Assembly (NCBI GenBank): GCA_035048495.1
Contig: CM068545.1
Span: 22,850,741-22,914,740 of the forward strand
DNA: 64,000 nt
Reading direction: 5' to 3'
Source of the DNA: Euptelea pleiosperma
Lineage: Eukaryota > Streptophyta > Magnoliopsida > Ranunculales > Eupteleaceae
The notes under the pieces are model-generated. The model had not been told where the DNA came from. It ran no database searches and was given only the letters and a program-made list of their open reading frames with translations. Numbering within the stretch: the first letter of the stretch is position 1; each line of letters starts with the position of its first letter. Shown here piece by piece: positions 12,330-24,900 of the stretch. Position numbers and translations under genes: made by a program.

Positions 12330-14160
12330 ATGAGAACTTATAAAGATATAAAAATATGAAGAAGGAAGCAAAGAATGTGATAAGTGAGGCCAAACATAAA
12401 GCATATGATAGTCTATATTATAAATTAGGGATGAGGGTGAGAAAGATGTCCACAAGCTTGCACGAATAGGAGAGTTAGAGATATGGATAATGTTAGATGC
12501 ATTAAGGGGCGATGACTAGAGAGTAATGTTAAATGCATTAAGGGGGGACGACCAGAGTCTCTTAATGAAAGATGAAGAAATTAAGGAAATGTGGAAGACT
12601 TATTTCCATAAATTATTAAATGAGAATAATATAATGGGCATTGGACTAGATGGAAATACTAGGGAGAATATATAACATACATACTTTTGTAGAATGAGGG
12701 TATCAGAGGTGAAAGCAGCTTTAGCTAAGAGGAAAACAAATGAGGCCATAGGACCAGATGGTATCCCAATGGAGGGGTGGAAATGCATGGGAGGAATTGA
12801 GTTGTCCTAGCTTACTAAGTTATTTAAAATAATATCTTGAAAACAAGAAAATTGCCGGATGAACGGAAAGTAAGTACTATAGTGCCTATATACAAGAACA
12901 AAGTAGATGTATGGAGATGCAGAAACTATTGTGGTATTAAACTTATGAGCCACACTATGAAACTATGGGAAAGAGTGATGGAGCAAAGATTAAGGTAAAA
13001 GACAAGGATATTTGAAAACCAATTTGAATTTATGTTTGGAAGGTTGACCATCAAGGTAATCTTCTTACTTAGACAAATGATGGAAAAGTTCAGAGAAAGG
13101 AGAAAGAATCTCCACATGGTCTTTACTTAGAAAAAAAATATGATATTCCCCAGAGAATTAATTTGGTGAGCATTAGGAGAGAAGGGAGCCCCAAATGGAT
13201 ATATTAACATTATTAAAGATATGTATGAGGGAGCAATAACTAGTATTAGAACAATTAGTGGTGAGACAAATGAGTTTCCAATAACTGTGGGCTTACACCA
13301 AGGATCAACCCTAAGTCCATACCTATTTGCTTTAGTTATAGATGAAGTAACTGCTCATATCCAAGATGAGGTCCTTATAGATGAAATATTATTAGTTGAT
13401 GAGATTAGGAATAATGTAAATGCAAAACTAGAACTCTGGAGGAATGCTTTAGAATCTAAAGGTTTTAAAATAAGTCGAACCAAGACAGAGTATATGGAAT
13501 GCAATTTTAGCAAGGATGCACATAAAGATCTGCCAATTAAAATTGACAACCAGGAGATACCTCGAAGTGACCAATTTCGTTACCTTTGTTTTATTATTCA
13601 TAAGGAAAGATTGAGGAGGATGTTGTCTATAGAATTAGAGCACGGTGGCTAAAGTAGAGATATGCTTCCGGGGTGCTTATGTGATTGAAGTGTGCCAATC
13701 AGATTAAGGAAAATTCTATAAGACGACAATAAGTCCGGCGATGCTTTATGGAGTGGAATGTTGGGCAATCAAGAAATAAGTTTATAAGATGAGTATAGCC
13801 TAGATGAAAATGTTGAGATAGATGTTTTGTAGGACAAGGAAAGACAAATAGAAATGATTGCATTTGTGAAAATATAGGAGTAGCCCCAATAAGTGAAAAA
13901 ATGAGCAAAAGTTGATTGGGATGGTTTGGTCATGTACAAGAAAGATCAATGACAACACCAGTGAGGATGAATGTGCAAGTCGAAGGGGCCTAAAAGGGCG
14001 AGGGGAAGGCCAAAACTGACGTGGAATGAGGTTTTGAGAGGAGATTTTAAGAAACTTTTAGTGAAAGAGATGGCTTTATACAGGATTGAATGGAGGAACA
14101 AGATACGTGCAGTCGACCTCATATTGTTAGGAAAAAGGCTTATGATGATGATGATGAATT
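12330..14160 (+). pseudogene. Degraded non-LTR retrotransposon (RTE-like LINE) reverse transcriptase
   Basis: Fragments in several frames follow the order of a plant LINE RT: EVKAAL with GPDGIP near 12710-12770; a region with YKNK near 12890; MYEGAITSIRT and EFPITVGLHQGSTLSPYLFALVIDEV (13221-13370); NVNAKLELWRNALESKGFKISRTKTEYMECNFS (13420-13510); then LYGVECWAIKK near 13750 and a C-terminal KRARGRPKLTWNEVLRGDFKK (13990-14050). The catalytic FADD box is lost. A short GAT/ATG microsatellite follows at 14143-14158, like the short tandem-repeat tails of RTE elements. There are many frameshifts, so it is long dead. A local duplication of a TAATGTTA(G/A)ATGCATTAAGGGG block is seen at 12490-12545. 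Confidence 0.78.
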
Positions 14161-14189
14161 TTTTATAATTTTTTAATTTTATAAAAAAG

Positions 14190-14430
14190 ATGATTATAAA
14201 TAAACAATTAGAAGAGGAGTTTGAAACCAAGGATCTAGGACCTCTAAAGTACTTCCTAGTTATCAAAGTTTCAAGATCCAGACAGAACCACCAGTTGGCC
14301 GATGTCAGTGGTGAGATACTACAGGATGTCGGGAGCTTTCAGAGATTAGTTGGGAGATTGATCTCTTCTTGACCATACCCAATATTGCATATGCAGTGAG
14401 TGTGATTAGTCAATATATGCACTCAACATT
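14190..14430 (+). pseudogene. copia RT / RNase H fragment with internal deletion
   Basis: It encodes EFETKDLGPLKYFLVIKVSRSR joined directly to QNHQLADVSGEILQDVGSFQRLVGRLI and then AYAVSVISQYMHS with a frameshift. In copia-1 the same two blocks are separated by about 36 residues, so this copy carries an internal deletion. It is a scrap with no LTRs nearby. Confidence 0.75.
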
Positions 14431-14544
14431 TAATGTGGAGGATCTTGTCCCAGCGCTTCAACTGCCAATCTTACACCTCACCCAATATATTCACCTGATT
14501 AGCTCCCTTAGCCTTTGCCATCACAACCGCCTTTACCTAAGAGA

Positions 14545-14815
14545 ATGGAAGATATTGGGGATATCTTGGATGAGCACGTAGTTTCCAATGAGGTTTTCAA
14601 AAATACCTTGTCAAATTGAAGAATATACTGGTGTCAGATCGTGGCTTACAGAGACAGAGTTGTAGCAGCTCAATCTTGATTTACTGGAGCATTTTCACAG
14701 TTTTATTTCGCCAGTGGCGAAGTCTTTTCAGACGGGGAGAGTTGATGAGGACATCATGTCCTTCTCTAGAGTATACCAGTGGAGGAAGAAAACTGAGCCC
14801 ACACCGATATCTTTG
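14545..14815 (+). pseudogene. Ty3/gypsy chromovirus integrase C-terminus (chromodomain) remnant
   Basis: Before a frameshift the reading is EDIGDILDEHVVSNE; in another frame it is FQKYLVKLKNILVSDRGL, and a third frame continues with EHFHSFISPVAKSFQTGRVDED. The pattern ILDEHVV, then KYLVKWK-like, then a D-rich tail is that of the chromodomain at the end of chromovirus integrases. No catalytic part is left. It could be a neighbour of the LTR-like sequence downstream. Confidence 0.5.
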
Positions 14816-15430
14816 TATTTTGATGACTATGTGTGCCCTAGTTTTATTTGTCCTTAATTTATGGGAGCAAACGATCCCATATGCATGTGCAACATGAAGA
14901 CTCCATATTACAAAGATGCATGTGGGCTGTGTAGGGAGCTTGTGGAGAGTTTTTATAGTTTTCTAGACTTATTTTGACGTTTTTTAGAGTTTTGAGTGTC
15001 TTTGCAATTAGCCCACTGTTAGGGGGCTCATTGTAATTTTGGTTTAGTTATTTTAAGGTGTATTTTTTATAGCCATTAGATTAAATGGATGGTGAGATTA
15101 GATTAGGGTGTTGAGTTATAATATAAATTCTTTTAGTTGTAATCTTTGATTGAGGATGAAATATATTGACTTTTGCTCTTGAAAAATCTCTCATCGATTG
15201 CTTTTTTCTTCCTTATTGCGAATCCCAAGCTACTCGGTGAGAATCCGAAAGGTATTATCTCTATCTCTTCTATCTTATTTTCTTCTCTTTCTCCGTCTGC
15301 ATTTTCTTTTTGGATCACGTTTGACTTAGAAAATCCAACCATATCTCTTCCATCTCTAAACCACAACCATTGAACACAACTATGAATAGTGCTGCGTGAA
15401 TAGTGCTGTCTGAATAATGCCACGTGAATA
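14816..15430 (+). other. Possible decayed gypsy 3' region / LTR
   Basis: It follows the chromodomain remnant and has LTR-like traits: a run of short T-rich stretches, a GTTATAATATAAATTC promoter-like block at about 15114-15128, and TTGATTGAGGATGAAATATATTGAC reminiscent of the end of gypsy LTR transcripts. GAATAGTGCTG-type units repeat at about 15385-15430. No second copy is present, so the limits are unsure. Confidence 0.3.
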
Positions 15431-16012
15431 GTAACCTTCCTATTCTAGTTCTCCCGAAAGCACTCTAAAACCTCCTAAAACCCTTACCACAACCCCCAAA
15501 CACTCCCAGACCCCTGCTGTAGCCATAGAAATCCCTAACCTCTTCTCAAACCCTAATTTTCCACAGCTTTCATTTTTCTCCCGAAACTCGACTAAAATAT
15601 GACATTTGTCAGAAAGCCCCGAAACTTGTCAGAAACCTTTCTGAACTTCAAATAATTTATAATCTCTTAGAAAAGGAAATTAAAGTGAACCTACAAGTGT
15701 TAGTTGAACCCTAGCTAGTGGATGTCCTTATTTCCATTGGGTCTCTCAATCAGTAATTGATGGGTTTTCACTGCTTTGTTGTGAGATTTGGCCTTTGAAA
15801 CAACTAAGTTAAAAACTTTCTAGCTTATCGACATATTTGTGGTAATTGTTGGAGTAGTTTTATATTTTGTTATTACTTGTGGTAATTTATTTTTGATCTC
15901 TACTCCTCATATAGGCTAGTTCTCATCATCCTGCATCACTAGCCCAACCCAAAGGCCAGTTGAGCCTGTCGGGCTCGGGTTGGGCCTACTCAAGTTGTAG
16001 CCTTAGAAGGAT
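15431..16012. other. Intron sequence, nothing recognised
   Basis: No ORF with recognisable similarity and no repeat structure that I can support. Confidence 0.4.
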
Positions 16013-16354
16013 TAGGGATATAAATTGGGCTGGCTTGGGCTCGAAAGTTCGGGCTTTCTTCGAGTAGGGCAGAAGTCTAACAGGGAGGCCCAGCTCGACC
16101 TATGGCCGGACTTTAGTTTGGGCTTTGAGCCAAGCCTAGTTTCCTTTATGGGGAATCCCCCCTTTTCCCAAGCCCAGGGAGGCAAGGAGTCATAAAGAGA
16201 GTGCTTGGGCATGGGCCTCGAGTCGGGCCTGATTCCAGGCCTGGCTGCCTTTGGGCTTAGGGGGAAGCCCTCAGCTTGAAAAAATTGGCTCCGGGCCGGC
16301 CCAAAGTTCGTTCTTGGTCCAGGCTTCGGGCCTCGGGCCAAATATACATCCCTA
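16013..16354. mobile_element. GC-rich MITE, probably hAT-related
   Basis: The left end TAGGGATATAAATTGGGC and the right end, whose reverse complement starts TAGGGATGTATATTTGGC, form inverted ends that continue through a CGAA block about 35 bases in. The interior is rich in GGGC and GCCC. The TAGGGATGTAAA-type terminus is common among non-autonomous hAT elements of plants. No clear 8-bp target duplication (AGAAGGAT versus GGTAAAAG), so it is probably old. The ORF on the minus strand is a by-product of the GC bias. Confidence 0.5.
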
Positions 16355-17073
16355 GGTAAAAGTACCCATGCAATGTATATAGTACTAGTATTGGTATTGT
16401 ATTGCATGGACATGGGTACAGTTGGCAAGTTGAAGTATCCAGGTACCATAGCTTTCTCAGTGCAACGGGTCAAGTCAATATCCAAATGAACAAAATCTGA
16501 AGGAGTAGATGAAAATAAAGAACCAGGACAATGCAAGGAACATGTACCTGTAAGGTTCTAGCATATGAAGAAAATGATTGTTGAGAATCCGGTGAGTCCA
16601 CGGATTTTACTTTTATTGTCTAACGTATGTCTTCATTGGCTGATACTCATGTTTTTTTTCGTTGAGACTTTTAGTACCCTCCCGTTGATAGTTCCAACAC
16701 AAACCTTAGGGACCATCTCATTACTACTATAAGGAGGAAGCTCGTTCTCCTCAATATTGCTTCTATACTTTTGAGGAGAAAACAGGACATGAAGTGACTT
16801 CCTGTCATTAGAGAAATAGGGAACATCCTCAATGAATGTGATACGCATGGAATGACAAATCTCTCTCTGTTTAGTGGGTTGTAGAACTTTAAACTTGTTT
16901 AGAACTAGAATAATCTACAAAAGATACACTTGATTGCTCCAGGACTCAACTTTCCCCCACACTAGTATAAGGTTGTTTGGAAAAATCACAAAAAGTGCAC
17001 AAAAGAATAGAATGAATTAGAGCATAAAAAAGGAGGCCCCTCAAGGATGTTGAACTTTTAATTTTTAATATAA
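16355..17073. other. Intron sequence, nothing recognised
   Basis: Short ORFs only. No gene, RNA or mobile-element ends that I can support. Confidence 0.4.
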
Positions 17074-17659
17074 CTAGGGGGATGCTACGTGCGTTGCATG
17101 TGCACCATACACGTGGCACACTCTTAAAGATTACTGACTGTATGGATGTTTGTCCCATCCCTAGGTGACCTACATGCAAAAAGTCAGCATGAATAGTGAT
17201 TTCTAAGCATTGGATTGGAGTCATTTTCATGTGTTGATTTTCCACCGTAGCTTTTGAGCATTATTTTGGGTACAAAGATCCAAAGGTTTAAAATCACTGA
17301 ATGGCATGGGAATTAATTAGGAGGTGATGTAGGGGTAGTATTGAAGTTTACGAAAGCTCATAATTGAGTTGAGTATGTTGAGGACAGGTAGGAAAAGGGA
17401 GATGACGTCCCATCCCTTGTTGGATCTACTTACCAAAATTCAGCCTGATTAATAATTTTTATCCATTGGATTAGAGTTGTATTAATGATTTATTTTTAAC
17501 CGTGGATTTTGAACATAATTTGGGGTACTCAGATCTAAAGGTTAAAAATCCCTAATCAGGCTGTTTTTGGTTTGTAGGTCTACCTAGGGATTGTCCGAAC
17601 ATCTATACGATCAGTTTCCTCTAGGCAAGTGCCACCTGGCTCACATTGTGGTCCATAAT
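17074..17659. mobile_element. Foldback element with Helitron-like terminus, next to the Athila insertion
   Basis: It starts CTAGGGGGATGC followed by an imperfect hairpin (ACGTGCG ... GCATGTGC). Read on the minus strand this resembles a Helitron 3' end (hairpin, then CTAG, then host T). Inside are inverted arms: CTGTATGGATGTTTGTCCCATCC (17136-17158) pairs with a GGATTGTCCGAACATCTATACGATCAG-like arm at about 17588-17613. The same family recurs at 32465-32810. The Athila element begins at 17660, just past its right end. Confidence 0.5.
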
Positions 17660-18635
17660 TGATATTCGCTCAAAAGTGCTTATTTTAAGCACTTATCCTG
17701 TTAGCGTTATCGCACTCTCCTACGTAAAACTGCTCTAATTATCCACTTTTCTACGTAAGAGTCTATCTCATTGCGTAAAACACACTTTTCTGGACGAAAT
17801 GGTATATTTGCATGCATTAAACACATTTTCGGAAGTCTAAATATTAAGCCGTTCTGATAAAGTCTCATTACGCGCTTCTTCTGTCGCAGGAAACCCCGAT
17901 GGGACGATTTTCGAGACTTGTGGGCCCAAATCGATCATGAAAGCCCATTATCAAAGCTTAACAAGCCCACATGCTATAACTAGAAGATATGGGCTGAATA
18001 AGAGGACCAAAAAGCCGGCCCAAAGAACGAAGAGAGCAGGAGAGCCAATGACCAAGAGACGGACCAAAGCGTTTAAAGCCACATGAGTCAGCAAGGAATG
18101 ATAGTCGACTCTACTGGAGAAGCGTGAGGATGGTCACAGTGAAGAACAGGGTTCCAGACCCTCCGCCAGTGCTTTTTTCCATTTTTTTGATACTTTTTCT
18201 CTCATCTCTCCTTATTCTCTCTCTATCTTCATCTCTCGATCCTCGAATCTACTGACCTAACCCCAGAACTCCTGCCTATCAGCTCTATCTCATCTCCCTT
18301 AGCTTTCTGACCGTTGGATCTTCAATCGGACCGTTGGATCTCTCTAGATCCGTCGATCTACCAATCTGGGTCCCAATCAAGTCACCATCCATCCGATCGC
18401 CTTCAGAATGCCTGTCACATCATCTTGTGAGACGATGGACATCATCAGTCCATGTGGGCCAGTAGCCGGGCCCATCAGCATCGACCCGCTGTCCGACCAG
18501 TTAGTGGACCCCGCGAATTTCAAAAATAATTTTAATTAAATGGGGGGTCCACTAATTGGGGAGATTCCCCATAGAAAAGTAGGTTTTTACTTAAAAAAAA
18601 AAAAAAAAAAAAAATATTTTTTATTTTCAAAAAAT

Positions 18636-18660
18636 AATGGAAATAGGGAGCTTTATAAGA
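18636..18660 (+). promoter_or_regulatory. Putative Athila LTR core promoter (5' LTR)
   Basis: GCTTTATAAGATG at about 18650 is a good TATA-like site in the middle of the LTR, where U3 would pass into R. Only one arm of the palindrome present in the 3' LTR is left here (ATAATGGAAATAGGG). Confidence 0.5.
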
Positions 18661-18807
18661 TGAGGGAGAAGGGTTCGTTCGAACCCTAATCCCCCTCAAA
18701 TCTTCTCCTTTCTCTCCCCCTATCAATCCCGCATTCACCCGTGGCCCCATTCTTCTTCTTTTTCTTCTTTTCTCTTTCTCATTTTCTTCATCTTCTTCTT
18801 CTTCTTC

Positions 18808-19100
18808 GCCGGAGTTGCCTGCAACTCCGGCCGTCTGGTAAGGCATCAGTCTCCTTCTCCTTCTTCTTCTTCTTCTTCTTCTTCTTCTTCTTCTTTTTCT
18901 TTTTCTTCTCATTTTTTTTTTCTCGTTTTCGTTTTCGTTTTTTTTGTCATTACCGTTTTTTTTTTTTAACGCCGGAGTTGCAGACCTGCAACTCCGGCCG
19001 TCAGTGCTCCTCCACGATCTCCACCACCGCCTAACCCTTATTGCTGCCCTCTCCAGCGCCCTCTCCTCCACTGACCGGAGTTGCAGACCTGCAACTCCGG
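18808..19100. repeat. Three CCGGAGTTGC hairpins in the Athila 5' LTR
   Basis: Hairpin 1 (18808-18831) has 11-bp arms GCCGGAGTTGC around CT. Hairpin 2 (18971-18998) has perfect 13-bp arms GCCGGAGTTGCAG around AC. Hairpin 3 (19075-19100) has 12-bp arms around AC. The same three are present in the 3' LTR (about 30802-31091) and, diverged, in the solo LTR at 47827-48191. They lie downstream of the TATA-like site, so they would be in the transcript. Confidence 0.8.
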
Positions 19101-20234
19101 CGATCTTCATTCTCAACCACGTTCTCATCCTCTCCTCCTCTTTACCGCCACCTCTCCATTTCAGCCTGCTGCTGCACTGCCCCACTCTTGCAAGAACCGT
19201 GTGCTGCCACCGCCTGCTGCTGCAGTCCCTCCACCGCCTGTAACAGCTCCCAACCACCGCTGCAACTCGATCAGAATCTCCTCCGCCTACCACCCCGCCT
19301 ACAAAAGCAATGGTTTGGACCATCACCTAGCTCCTCTACCACGCCCGACTTCTCTCACAGCGTCCTCTCTCTCCTTTCTCCTCTCATTCCTCCGAACCAT
19401 TCTCTCCTCAAGAAAAAAAAAAAAAGAAAAAAAACCAGAAAAATAAAAGAAACGAAGAGAAGAAGAAAGGGAGACCGTTAGGCCGCCATCACCAACACCC
19501 CCAACTGACCACCGTGGATCCTCCCTGCTACACCGCCATCTGCAATGCATAACCTCACCACTTGATCCTCCACGCTAATGCACCATCTCCTCCAACAGCC
19601 ATCACCGTATGGATGAATAGCAACTCCACGCACCACAACACCTCTTTCATGGCCCACCACTACACCCCCTTCATTGGTTCTCATCCGATCGATTCTCCAG
19701 TAAGTTTTGATGGTAATCTCTCTCATCCTTTCCTTTCTCTTTCTACAACTCACTTCTCTCTCTAAATTTCTTCTCCATCAAGTTCCCTTCTCTCTCACTA
19801 GATTCTATCCTTTCTCTAGTTTATTTTATTTTGTTTTAATTCTTGTGGTATTTTGATTTTTAGCATTGTAAAAGATAATGGTTTTTATGAAGAATCTTAA
19901 GTTAGTTTTCTTTGATTAACGGTTTGATGTATGGTGTTGTTCATTTCATTCATGGTATTAGTTAATGTTCCTCTCTAAAAATCCCAAAATCATGTTTTAA
20001 AATCCCGAATCCACCATTCTCACCTCTCCACCAATTTCTAGCAAAAATTCATCATTTCATGCTCTTTATTGCACTAACGTGATTAATCCCGAGTGTGGAT
20101 CGACATCCGACACGAGCCACTGTGCAAAATTGCTCATTTTACAGGATTTGAGTGAAAAAGAATCGGATAATTACAAATATTGTTGAGATCTAGGATTTCC
20201 GTAACCAACGACGCGGAAAAATCCTACTTTCAAA

Positions 20235-20248
20235 TGGCGCCGCTGCCG
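20235..20248 (+). other. Athila primer-binding site
   Basis: TGGCGCCGCTGCCG starts two bases after the LTR. It matches, with one change, the complement of the 3' end of plant tRNA-Asp (TGGCGCCGTTGCCG), the primer used by many Athila and Tat elements. Confidence 0.85.
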
Positions 20249-21947
20249 CTCGGGTGTTTGGGAGTGCGAAAAAGGACGTAAAGACGGAATTGGAAAGTTG
20301 CCAAATCGGAAAGCTGCTCAATTTGGACAGCTCGACCTTTTCGGGAAACTTTCTATTTTTTGTTTTTGTTGATTTTTAGCAGTTTTTAAATTACTATTTT
20401 TAATGCCTCGGAAGGCCGAGTGCAATTTGTAATAATTTAGGAATTTTACTGCTTTCCATATAACTGCTAGATCTTGTTCTAGGGTTTTTTAGAAACCCTA
20501 GATTAAGTGAAAAATACCAAAAAAATAATAAATTCAAAATTCAAAAAAATTAGGGTTTCATATTCTGCAGATTTTTAGAAATCACCAATCAAGGATTTGC
20601 GATTTTTGGAAAGATTCTAAAATCTTGAAACTTTGCTAAATTAGGGTTTCCCCTCTTAGAAGTTTCCTCTTTAGAAGAATTTCTATCTTTAGAAATCTTC
20701 CGAATTTGGAAAAGTCTGCAAAAGGAAACACCCCAAATCTAGCAAGAATTTCAATTTTGGGAAATTTCCCAAAATTATAAGGGATCTCGCAATCAAATCT
20801 TTCTTGGAAGATCTCCACAGTTCGGGAAACTTTCCAATCTAGGTATTTTCCAATCTGGGAATTCCTAAATTTTAACCCATCTCGAACTTGGAAATTAATT
20901 CAAAAACTTGCCTAAATCCAGTGCTTGTTCTGTGAACCCTAAAAAGGCAAAGATCTTCCAAATAGAATCCCGACTACCTAGACCGTGTGATCTAACTTTT
21001 CTGCAGGAACACGATCCAGTGTGGGTAGAGAGCAAAAGCTCAAAGAGGTGGAGTCGGGCCCAAGCCCATTAGGATACCCCTCTCTAACCCACGGAGGAGA
21101 CCCCGTGGCGTGGCCCACGGGAGGTAAGTCTCTATCCTCGCCTTGAGTGCGATACAGAGCATATTGGGTGCATCATTGCCGCTTGTCTATTTGTTTTCTA
21201 GCAACAACTTATTCGACTTGCGTGGTGTGGCCGTTAATCAACCAACTCTAAGAGAGCAAACCCAGCTCCAAAATTGAAACTGGTGGGATTTCATCACCCA
21301 CCTCATCACTCCAGCTGATATTGATCCTCAGGATCCATCTATAATAAAAAGAATCAAGAAGTAGAGCCAATTAGCTCGGTGTTCGAGGAAAATTCCACGC
21401 AAAGCAAACCCGCTTAACATCCAATCGAAATAAGACCACGAGCGCGGGTCCCTGTTGTCTAACACACCCATAAGTCCCTGCTACTCAAGTACACTGAGCT
21501 CGACGTGGCATCTTGGACTATTCGGCGGTTAGTTACGTGTGGACTAGGAACACACATCAACCCTAGCTTAACCCGAGGGAACACTCTTCTTATCCACTTG
21601 ACATATCCGGTTAGTCTGGGACGTACTTAAGTCAGCCATTGTGCCGCACGTCTGTCTAGGCTTCGGATTGCCTTGTTGTTAACTAGAGTTAGTACTAAAG
21701 GATTCGCTTTGAAGAGTGTAGCCTGGTGAGAACCTCTGAGTGCAAAACAGTTAGTCCGGCGGTTAAAAGATAAACCAGTGGTCCGCCCACTGTCATAATC
21801 TACTCTAGCCCCAAAACTAACAAAGATAATTCCTAAAATATATCTTGATTGCTTAGAATAGGATTATCTGTGCTTGGTGTGCATCATTTAGGATAGTGTT
21901 CCTCTCTGGCAACTTTTTGCCACGTATAGAGCTTGCCTCATTAGCGT
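20249..21947 (+). other. Athila 5' untranslated leader
   Basis: About 1.7 kb between primer site and gag start without a long ORF. Long leaders are usual in this lineage. No further element is recognised. Confidence 0.6.
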
Positions 21948-24900
21948 ATGTCCGGTTGGACTCGCCCGAACAAGCGCTTGATTCGATCTGAGAATCACGT
22001 CCCTACAGTGGATCCTCCACTAAATTCTTCCCCATCTCTTTCCCCACCCGCCTCCCCCAGTACTACTACCTTTGTAGTCATGGCAGTCGAACGACCTCTT
22101 ATCGAGACGTTCGCTCCTATCTCTGCCAATCCGCCCACTTGCATTGTTCTCCCACCTACTACGGCGGTACAGTTTGAGATCAGGCCACAGACGATCCAAA
22201 TGCTGCCAACCTTTCGTGGTCTCCCAAGAGAAGACCCATATTCCCATATTAGGGAATTCCAACATGTCATCCTCCTTTTCAAGAATCAGAACTTCGATGA
22301 TGACAATGTCCGTCTGCGAGTTTTCCCATTCTCGCTCAAAGATCGAGCCTCAGATTGGCTCTACTCCTTACCCGCTGATTCAATCAGCAGTTGGAAAGAA
22401 TTGGTGGGCAAATTCATGTCTAAATTCTACCCCATGACTCGGACCAACCAAATGAAGCAACTCATTCAGGACTTTAGACAGAAGTCCGATGAGAAATTTT
22501 TTGAAGCATGGGATAGATTCCAAGACTACCTGACTAAGTGTCCCCACCATAGCATCGACAAGGGCAATCTTGTCCATGTCTTCTACAAGGGGCTTACTGA
22601 TGAGTCCCGGACCATGGTAGAGTCAATGTGCCAAGGAAAATTCCTGCACCAAACTCCGACCGATGCATACAAATTCTTGGGAGAGTTAGGAGAAAACTCT
22701 CAACATTGGACAACTGACTCAGAGTTTAGTCGAACCACTTCGGTCCAAAGGACAACCAAGGGACATGATGCTACAGCTGATACTGAGCTTCGATCAGTCA
22801 TTCAAGAGTTGAGCAAGTCAGTCTCGGCACTGGCTGTGTCTGTACAAAAGCCTACTCAACAATCTACCCCAGTCATGCATGTGGGACACGAGAGCCTTAT
22901 TGAATCGTGCACCCTCTGTCTGCAACCCTCCCATACTACTGAGCATTGTCCTTTGAATGAAGGGTGGTCTAATCCTCTTCAGGAAGAAGTTTGTGCTTTC
23001 AGCACATACAAACCACCCACTCAGAACTCGTATAGTCAATCTTATCATCCGGACACGAGAAACCACCCTAACTTTTCTTGGAGGCCTCAGTCTACTCAAC
23101 CACAAGCTCAACCTCCACGTCAACCTCAGGGCATGTATCCTCCTGGGTTCAATCAACCCAATAGGCAATTCAATCAGGGTCAGTACCAGCAGAATCAGTA
23201 CCCATCTACTCAGAACCAGCAATTCCAACAGGGTCAATACTCTGGACAATCAAGCACATTTCAGAATCAGCAAAGAGTCCCACAGACCTTTCAGAACCAA
23301 CCGATTGTTCCAACTAATTCTCCAGCCTATAACTATAATGCCCCAATGAGCTCGAGTCGCGAATTGGTGCCTCAGCTCCTATTAGCTGCCCCCCAACAGT
23401 CGGTCCCCAAATCTGGTATCGAAGACCTTCTAGCTCAACTCATTACTCAGCAACAACAATCTATGCAACGCCTAGAGCAACAGCAACAGCAATCCATGCT
23501 TCGTCTAGAGCAACGTCTAGGTAACTTGGAAGCTGAGAAAGCTAAGGGGATCTTTCCTAGCCAACCCATTGCCAACCCTAAAGGAAATGCCAAAGGGGCA
23601 GTATATGAGATCGGATCCCAATCTCAAAGCCAGAATGAGAAGTGTCAAGGGGAGGTGCAAGCTGTAACCACCCTACGATCTGGAAAAACTGTGGACATGG
23701 GAGTCCAACCACCACCGGTGCCATCTCCGGCACCCATCACTCGCACAGAGGAAACTAGTCCTAATCCTACCTCTGCTTCTTCTACCTCTGCACCAACATC
23801 AGATATCCCTGTGCAGAAATCTAAGGCTAAAGACAAATCCATTTGTCGAGTAAAGCCTCCCTTCCCGGACAGACTTGTCCAAGATAAGCGGGATCAGCAA
23901 TTCTCTGAGATCTTAGATGTCTTTAAAGACGTCCAGATCAATATCCCATTCCTTTCTGCTATCAAGCAAATCCCTTCCTATGCCAAATTCCTCAAGGACT
24001 TGTGCACAGTTAAGCGGCGTACGCATGTACCCAAAGCTGCTTTCTTGGCCGAAAAAGCTACCGCGTTCATTCAACGCAACAGTGTGATCAAACACAAGGA
24101 TCCAGGTAGCCCAACTGTCCAATGTGAAATTGGTGACAACTTTAGCTGCACTGCCTTGCTAGATTTAGGGGCTAGCGTTAACCTCATACCATTCTCGGTA
24201 TATCAGCAGTTAGGACTGAAAGATATGAAGCCTACCAATGTCACCCTGAAATTGGCTGATCAGTCCATCAAGATTCCAAGAGGAATCATTGAGGATGTCC
24301 TAGTAAAAGTTGCTGACTTTTATTATCCTGTGGACTTTATCATTCTAGACACCGAGCCGTGTCAGGATAACCGCATTCCGGTCATCTTAGGCCGTCCATT
24401 CCTTGCCACCGCGAACGCACACATCGGGTGCCGGGACGGAAACATGTCCATTGCTTTCGGTAACCTCAAAGCTGAGGTCAACATCTTTCGTTTAATGCAA
24501 CAAGATGCCGATCGCGAAGTGACCGATGAAATGTGTGCCGTTGAGAGTCTAATCCCGGACTCCACCGAAGATATTCTTAAGCAGTGTCTAGAACACTTTG
24601 GAGCTGACTTTGCAACAGAATCAGCTATTTCTGATCTCAATGATCTTTTGGAGACTGCTCCACTGATAGAGATCCCCGCTCCTCTCATCGAGTTCGAGCC
24701 TCTGATAACCATGGCCAGAGAACCCATCCTTCCTTTACCTACTGAATTCAAACCTCTTCAATCCGTGTCTTCTGTGACACCTATTTCTACTCCATCTGCT
24801 CCAAAATTGGAGCTTAAGCCTCTTCCCACAGATCTTTCCTATGCCTATCTTGGTCCTAAGGAAACCTACCCTGTCATTATTGCTTCCGCTTTGTCTGAGA

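Larger units (their letters stand above)
17660..20232 (+). repeat. Athila 5' LTR
   Basis: 2,573 bp, TG...CA ends, almost identical to the LTR at 29639-32224. It carries an A-rich run, a TATA-like CTTTATAAG at 18651, a CTT microsatellite (about 18858-18893) and three hairpins with the arm sequence CCGGAGTTGC. Compared with the 3' LTR it lacks 14 bp that form half of a palindrome just upstream of the TATA-like site. Long frames of poly-F, poly-K and poly-R residues here are microsatellite artefacts. Confidence 0.95.

Noticed and set aside
16012..16536. 174-codon ORF on the minus strand
   Set aside because: It overlaps the GC-rich MITE and its Pro/Gly-rich translation comes from GGGC/GCCC repeats; no domain.
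18532..19550. Long ORFs on both strands rich in poly-Phe, poly-Lys, poly-Arg (also 30627-31757 and 47171-48315)
   Set aside because: They are translations of CTT/GAA microsatellites and A/T runs inside Athila LTRs; the frames differ between LTR copies only by repeat length and have no domain.
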